NCBI GenBank assembly: GCA_023396465.1 | Contig: JAEWWF010000084.1 | Span: 1-7,911 of the forward strand | DNA from: Pseudomonadota bacterium | GTDB lineage: Bacteria > Pseudomonadota > Alphaproteobacteria > Rhodospirillales > Rhodospirillaceae | Reading direction: 5' to 3' | DNA length: 7,911 nucleotides | Part shown: positions 4,611 to 7,911 of the stretch, one piece after another | How positions within the stretch are numbered: the first letter of the stretch is position 1 | Layout: each line of letters opens with the position of its first letter | Made by a program: the position numbers and the translations under genes | Notes under the pieces: model-generated | Databases searched by the model: none | What the model was told of the DNA's origin: nothing | What the model saw: the letters and a program-made list of their open reading frames with translations, nothing else

Positions 4611-6050
4611 GTGTCCGAACTGCTGGAGAAGGCCGTCACGGCCGAACTTCTCGACGCCATCCGCGCCGTCGTCGGCGACAAGGGCATCATCGTCGATGAA
4701 ACCGACATGGCCCCCTTCCTGGCGGAAGAGCGCGGCCTTTACGTCGGCAAGGCGCTGGCGGTGGTGAAGCCCGGCAGCACCGAGGAAGTGGCCGAGGTGG
4801 TGCGCCTGTGCGCCGATGCCGGCGTCCCCATCGTGCCGCAGGGCGGCAACACCGGCCTGGTCGGCGGCAACGTGCCGTTCGAGCACGGCCGCGAGATCGT
4901 GCTCAACACCTCCCGCCTCAACCGCATCCGGGCGGTCGATCCGGTCAACTTCACCATGACGGTGGAGGCCGGGGTGGTGCTGGAGACCATCCAGCACGCG
5001 GCGGCGGAAGCCGGCTGCCTGTTCCCGCTGGCGCTGGGGGCGCAGGGGTCGTGCCAGATCGGCGGCAACATTTCCTCCAACGCCGGCGGCGTCAACGTGC
5101 TGAAGTACGGCAACACGCGCGAGCTGGTGCTGGGCCTGGAGGTGGTGCTGCCCGACGGCACCCTCTGGAACGGCATGAAGGCGCTGGGCAAGGACAACAC
5201 CGGCTATGCCCTCAAGCACCTGTTCATCGGCGGCGAGGGCACGCTCGGCATCATCACGGCGGCGGTGCTGAAGCTCTACCCCAAGCCGGTGGAGCAGCAG
5301 ACGGCGCTGTGCGCGCTCGATGACATCCACGCCGTCACCAAGGTGCTGAGCCGCGCCCGCGCCCTGTCGGGCGACGCCGTCACCGCCTTCGAGCTGATCG
5401 GCCGCTTCGGCATGGAGATCGCCGCCAAGCACCTGGACAGCGTGACCGACCCGTTCGAGGCGCCGCACCCGTGGTACGTGCTGGTGGAGTTCTCCAGTTC
5501 CCGCCCCAACTCCGACCTGCGCGGGGCGTTCGAGACCTTCCTTGAGGCCGCCTTCGAGGACGGGTTGATCGCTGATGCGGTGGTGGCCGAAAGCCTTGAT
5601 CAGGGCAAGATGTTCTGGCGCCTGCGCGAAGGCCTGCCGGAAGCCCAGAAGCACGAGGGCGCGTCCATCAAGCATGACGTCGCGGTGCCCATCAGCCGGG
5701 TGCCGGAATTCCTCGACCGCGCCACGGCGGCGGTGGAGGCGGCGTTGCCGGGCATCCGCCCGTGCCCCTTCGGCCATGTGGGCGACGGCAACATCCACTA
5801 CAACCTCACCCAGCCCGAGGGCATGGACAAGGCCGAGTATCTGGCCCTGTGGGAAACGATGAACCGTATCGTCCACGACATCATCGTGGAGATGGAAGGG
5901 TCCATCTCGGCCGAGCACGGCGTCGGCCGCCTGAAGGTGGAGGAGATCGTCCACTACAAGGATCCGATCGAGATCGACCTCATGCGCCGACTCAAGAAGG
6001 CGCTCGACCCGAAGGGGTTGATGAATCCCGGCAAGGTGGTGCGGGTCTGA
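4611..6050 (+). CDS. FAD-linked 2-hydroxyacid dehydrogenase (D-2-hydroxyglutarate / D-lactate / GlcD-like)
   Basis: 479 aa, typical for VAO/PCMH flavoproteins that oxidise D-2-hydroxyacids to 2-oxoacids and pass electrons to an acceptor. The N-terminal FAD-binding PCMH domain (about 45-225) shows VKPGSTEEV, PQGGNTGLVGG (76-86), GGNISSNAGG (151-160) and FIGGEGTLGI (205-214). The C-terminal domain carries the metal and substrate signature H389-x6-H396-x-N398 in GHVGDGNIHYN, E435-H436 in SAEHGVGRLK, and the closing DPKGLMNPGKV. This pattern matches D-2-hydroxyglutarate dehydrogenases (His, His, Asn, Glu-His), but the same layout occurs in D-lactate dehydrogenases and GlcD, so the substrate is not fixed. 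No adjacent glcE/glcF or iron-sulfur partner argues against a glycolate oxidase complex. It has no membrane segment. The start is GTG at 4611, six bases after AAGGAAG (4598-4604). Confidence 0.95.
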   Translation: MSELLEKAVTAELLDAIRAVVGDKGIIVDETDMAPFLAEERGLYVGKALAVVKPGSTEEVAEVVRLCADAGVPIVPQGGNTGLVGGNVPFEHGREIVLNTSRLNRIRAVDPVNFTMTVEAGVVLETIQHAAAEAGCLFPLALGAQGSCQIGGNISSNAGGVNVLKYGNTRELVLGLEVVLPDGTLWNGMKALGKDNTGYALKHLFIGGEGTLGIITAAVLKLYPKPVEQQTALCALDDIHAVTKVLSRARALSGDAVTAFELIGRFGMEIAAKHLDSVTDPFEAPHPWYVLVEFSSSRPNSDLRGAFETFLEAAFEDGLIADAVVAESLDQGKMFWRLREGLPEAQKHEGASIKHDVAVPISRVPEFLDRATAAVEAALPGIRPCPFGHVGDGNIHYNLTQPEGMDKAEYLALWETMNRIVHDIIVEMEGSISAEHGVGRLKVEEIVHYKDPIEIDLMRRLKKALDPKGLMNPGKVVRV

Positions 6051-6081
6051 CCCCGGTATTGGCACCTGCCTGAGGTGGATG

Positions 6082-6138
6082 CCGTCGTTTACGCCTTCTG
6101 GCTTAGCGGCCGCGACGGTTAGAGCCGGTGCGGCCGCT
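6082..6138 (+). promoter_or_regulatory. Competing inverted repeats between dehydrogenase and AI-2E gene
   Basis: AGCGGCCGC (6105-6113) and GCGGCCGCT (6130-6138) are perfect 9-bp inverted arms with a 16-nt spacer; each contains a self-palindromic GCGGCCGC. A second stem, CCGTCG (6082-6087) with CGACGG (6113-6118), crosses the first, so the two exclude each other or form a pseudoknot. No U-tract follows, so this is not a standard terminator. It could end the dehydrogenase transcript by a factor-dependent route or mark a regulator site before the transporter. Confidence 0.35.
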
Positions 6139-6155
6139 GGCGCGTTGACGGGGGT

Positions 6156-7277
6156 ATGATAGCACCCGACCAACCGCCCGCTCCGCCGCCTCCGCCGCTC
6201 ATACGGCCGGTACCGCGCCCGTACCGGCGGCGGATGAGCGCGTGGCGGACATCGGTGGTCGGGCTGTTCGTGATTGCCTGCTTCGCCACCCTTTACCTCG
6301 CCTCGACGCTGTTCATTCCCATCGCCCTGGCGATCCTGCTCAGCCTTCTGTTCACGCCCCTGGTCCGGCGGCTCGCCCGCGTCGGGGTTCCGCGTCCGGT
6401 GGGGGCGGCGCTGGCGGTGGTGGTGCTGATCGCCTTGGTGAGCGGTGCCTTCACCGCCCTGGCCGGGCCCGCCAGTGCGTGGCTGGAGCGGGCGCCGATC
6501 AACATGGCCATCCTGCGCCTGCGGTTACAGGAATTGCAGACGCCGCTTGGCGACGTGCGCGAGGCGGTGCGGCAGATGACCGAGGCGGCCTCGGGCGGCG
6601 AGCAGGCGGACCAGCCGCCGACGGTGATCGTGCGCACCGAGGGCATGGTCGACTCGCTCATGTCCGGCACCGGCATCGTGGTTACGGAAGTGGCGCTGAC
6701 GCTGGTGTTGCTCTACTTCCTGCTGGCCGGCGGCAACCTGTTTCTGCGCAAGACCCTGCGGGTGGCGCGCGGGCGCGGTGACCGCAGGCGGGCGGTGGAG
6801 ATATTCCGCCGGGCGGAGACCGACATCTCCACCTACCTCGTCACCATCACCCTCATCAACGCGGTGCTCGGTATCCTGACTGGCCTTGCCATGTGGGGGT
6901 ATGGCCTGCCCAATGCGATCCTGTGGGGGACGCTGGCCGGCATCCTCAACTTCGTGCCTTTCCTCGGCGCCCTGGTGACGGCGGTGGTGATCGCGCTGGT
7001 GTCGTTCATCACCTTCGATCAGATCAGCTTCGCCATCCTGCCGCCGCTGACCTTCTACGCCCTGACCATGATCGAGGGGCAGTTCGTCACCCCGGCGGTG
7101 CTGGGCAAGCGGCTGACCCTCAACCCGGTGGCGGTGTTCCTGGCGCTGATGGTGTGGGGGTGGATGTGGGGCATCGCTGGCATGCTGCTGGCCGTGCCCA
7201 TGCTGGCGACCTTCAAGATTTTCTGCGACAACATCCCCCGCCTCGCCACCATCGGCGCCCTGCTCGACCGGCGGTGA
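6156..7277 (+). CDS. AI-2E family transporter (PerM/UPF0118-type inner membrane protein)
   Basis: 373 aa, in the family's usual 340-380 range, an inner-membrane protein with about eight hydrophobic segments: roughly 32-50, 52-68, 83-104, 172-192, 228-246, 255-283, 292-306 and 324-351. The long polar stretch 105-170 between the third and fourth segments is characteristic, as are LNFVPFLGAL (264-273), EGQFVTPAVLGKRLTLNPV (307-325) and the closing WGWMWGIAGMLLAVPMLA. Members have been proposed to export AI-2 or act as Na+/H+ antiporters; most are uncharacterised, and no lsr or luxS gene is near. The start is uncertain: the ATG at 6156 lacks a spaced ribosome-binding site and gives a proline-rich tail (13 Pro in the first 26 residues) with two ATA codons that look unlike the rest. 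M27 (ATG at 6234, MSAWRTSVV) is a sound alternative with an equally weak site. Confidence 0.94.
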   Translation: MIAPDQPPAPPPPPLIRPVPRPYRRRMSAWRTSVVGLFVIACFATLYLASTLFIPIALAILLSLLFTPLVRRLARVGVPRPVGAALAVVVLIALVSGAFTALAGPASAWLERAPINMAILRLRLQELQTPLGDVREAVRQMTEAASGGEQADQPPTVIVRTEGMVDSLMSGTGIVVTEVALTLVLLYFLLAGGNLFLRKTLRVARGRGDRRRAVEIFRRAETDISTYLVTITLINAVLGILTGLAMWGYGLPNAILWGTLAGILNFVPFLGALVTAVVIALVSFITFDQISFAILPPLTFYALTMIEGQFVTPAVLGKRLTLNPVAVFLALMVWGWMWGIAGMLLAVPMLATFKIFCDNIPRLATIGALLDRR

Positions 7278-7332
7278 GGCGGCGGCGGCCGAAGGGCGGC
7301 CGTGTTCGCCCGCCCGCCCGCCGAGCCCCGCC

Positions 7333-7911
7333 ATGACCGCCCTCGTCCTCGTCGTCTTCGTCGTCACCTACCTGGGCATGGCCGCCGGCCGCTGGCCGGG
7401 GCTGGCGGTCGACCGCACCGGCATCGCCCTCCTGGGTGCCCTGGTGCTGGTGGTGGCCGGCGCCATGCCGGCGGTGGAGGTGGCGGCGGCCATCGACTGG
7501 CCGACGCTGGTGATCCTGTTCGGGCTGATGATCCTGTCGGCGCAGGCGGCGCTGGCCGGCCTTTATGACTGGTGCGCCCGCCGCATCGCCGTCACCGCCG
7601 CCGAGCCGGCGCGGCTGTTGGCGCTGCTGATCGTGGTGGCGGGTGGCCTGTCCATGGTGTTGGCCAACGACGTGGTGGTCTTCGCCATGACGCCCATGCT
7701 GTGCGCCGGGCTGCTCGGCCGCGGCCTCGACCCGCGGCCGTTCCTCATCGGGCTGGCCGGGGCAGCCAATGCCGGCTCGGCGGCAACGTTGATCGGAAAT
7801 CCGCAGAACATCCTCATCGGGCAGGTGGGCGGCCTCGACTTCTGGGCCTTCGCCGCCGCCTGCGGCGTACCGGCGCTGATCGGCATGGCGTGCGTCCAGC
7901 TGGTGGTGGTG
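7333..7911 (+). CDS. ArsB/NhaD/SLC13-type ion permease, 3' end cut by the window edge
   Basis: The frame is open for 193 codons from the ATG at 7333 to the last base and has no stop, so only the N-terminal half is present. It is almost wholly hydrophobic, with about six membrane segments visible, near 2-18, 29-46, 57-75, 95-110, 113-128 and 136-152, plus a seventh at about 170-193. Two family signatures occur: A-N-D-V-V-V (111-116), the short break that repeats in ArsB and Na+/H+ antiporters, and S-A-A-T-L-I-G-N-P-Q-N (149-159), as in ion transporter superfamily anion permeases. The substrate (arsenite, sodium/proton, citrate or another anion) cannot be decided from this half. There is no clear Shine-Dalgarno before it; it lies 55 nt after the AI-2E gene and may be translated from the same mRNA. 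Confidence 0.9.
   Translation, partial: MTALVLVVFVVTYLGMAAGRWPGLAVDRTGIALLGALVLVVAGAMPAVEVAAAIDWPTLVILFGLMILSAQAALAGLYDWCARRIAVTAAEPARLLALLIVVAGGLSMVLANDVVVFAMTPMLCAGLLGRGLDPRPFLIGLAGAANAGSAATLIGNPQNILIGQVGGLDFWAFAAACGVPALIGMACVQLVVV

Noticed and set aside
6145..6160. TTGACG followed by TATGAT upstream of the AI-2E gene as a promoter.
   Set aside because: The two hexamers are only four bases apart, far from the 16-18 needed, so they cannot form one sigma-70 promoter.
4368..6173. A 601-codon open frame on the minus strand opposite the flavin dehydrogenase.
   Set aside because: Its translation is His/Arg/Gly/Ala-rich with no recognisable motif, and the plus-strand frame is a full, motif-complete enzyme. 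Long antisense frames are expected in high-GC coding DNA.
253..7911. The seven genes as one new multi-gene system.
   Set aside because: The families are common and functionally unrelated, with gaps of 55-226 nt and several internal promoter-like sites. Nothing in the sequence ties them into one pathway.

Overview
The window is a GC-rich bacterial stretch with strong G/C at third codon positions. Its gene families and protein style suggest an alphaproteobacterium, probably of the Rhodospirillales type; this is inference from codon use and family resemblance, since no marker gene is present. Seven co-directional plus-strand genes fill almost all of it, the last cut by the right edge. A minus-strand gene may begin at the extreme left edge. 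I see no rRNA, tRNA, CRISPR array, insertion sequence or integrase.

Layout: (1) 1-252, a divergent intergenic region with a 10-bp palindrome and a leader able to form two hairpins. (2) 253-1338, a stand-alone EAL-domain c-di-GMP phosphodiesterase with intact catalytic residues and a short N-terminal region carrying a CxxC. (3) 1407-2180, a dienelactone hydrolase family protein with Cys-Asp-His triad. (4) 2181-2330, a dense regulatory-looking region: promoter-like hexamers, an inverted repeat around the -10, and a 14-bp perfect hairpin just before the Shine-Dalgarno. (5) 2331-3515, a fold-type III PLP decarboxylase of the ornithine/lysine decarboxylase superfamily that seems to lack one of the usual ornithine-binding aspartates. 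(6) 3516-3741, three hairpins, one of them a classic intrinsic terminator on the minus strand although both flanking genes are on plus. (7) 3742-4515, a YbfF/ABHD11-like alpha/beta hydrolase. (8) 4611-6050, a GTG-start FAD-linked 2-hydroxyacid dehydrogenase (D-lactate / D-2-hydroxyglutarate / GlcD-like). (9) 6156-7277, an AI-2E/PerM family membrane protein. (10) 7333 to the edge, an ArsB/NhaD/SLC13-type ion permease.

The genes look like ordinary chromosomal housekeeping and accessory metabolism, spaced 55 to 226 nt apart, and do not form one obvious pathway. Two alpha/beta hydrolases, a decarboxylase and a flavin dehydrogenase suggest small-molecule catabolism, but no shared substrate can be read from the sequence. 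I did not find a convincing new multi-gene system. The most interesting signals are non-coding: the hairpin leader of the decarboxylase gene, the unexplained minus-strand terminator with two further hairpins behind it, and the structured leader of the EAL gene. The apparent change in the decarboxylase substrate pocket is the best protein-level lead.
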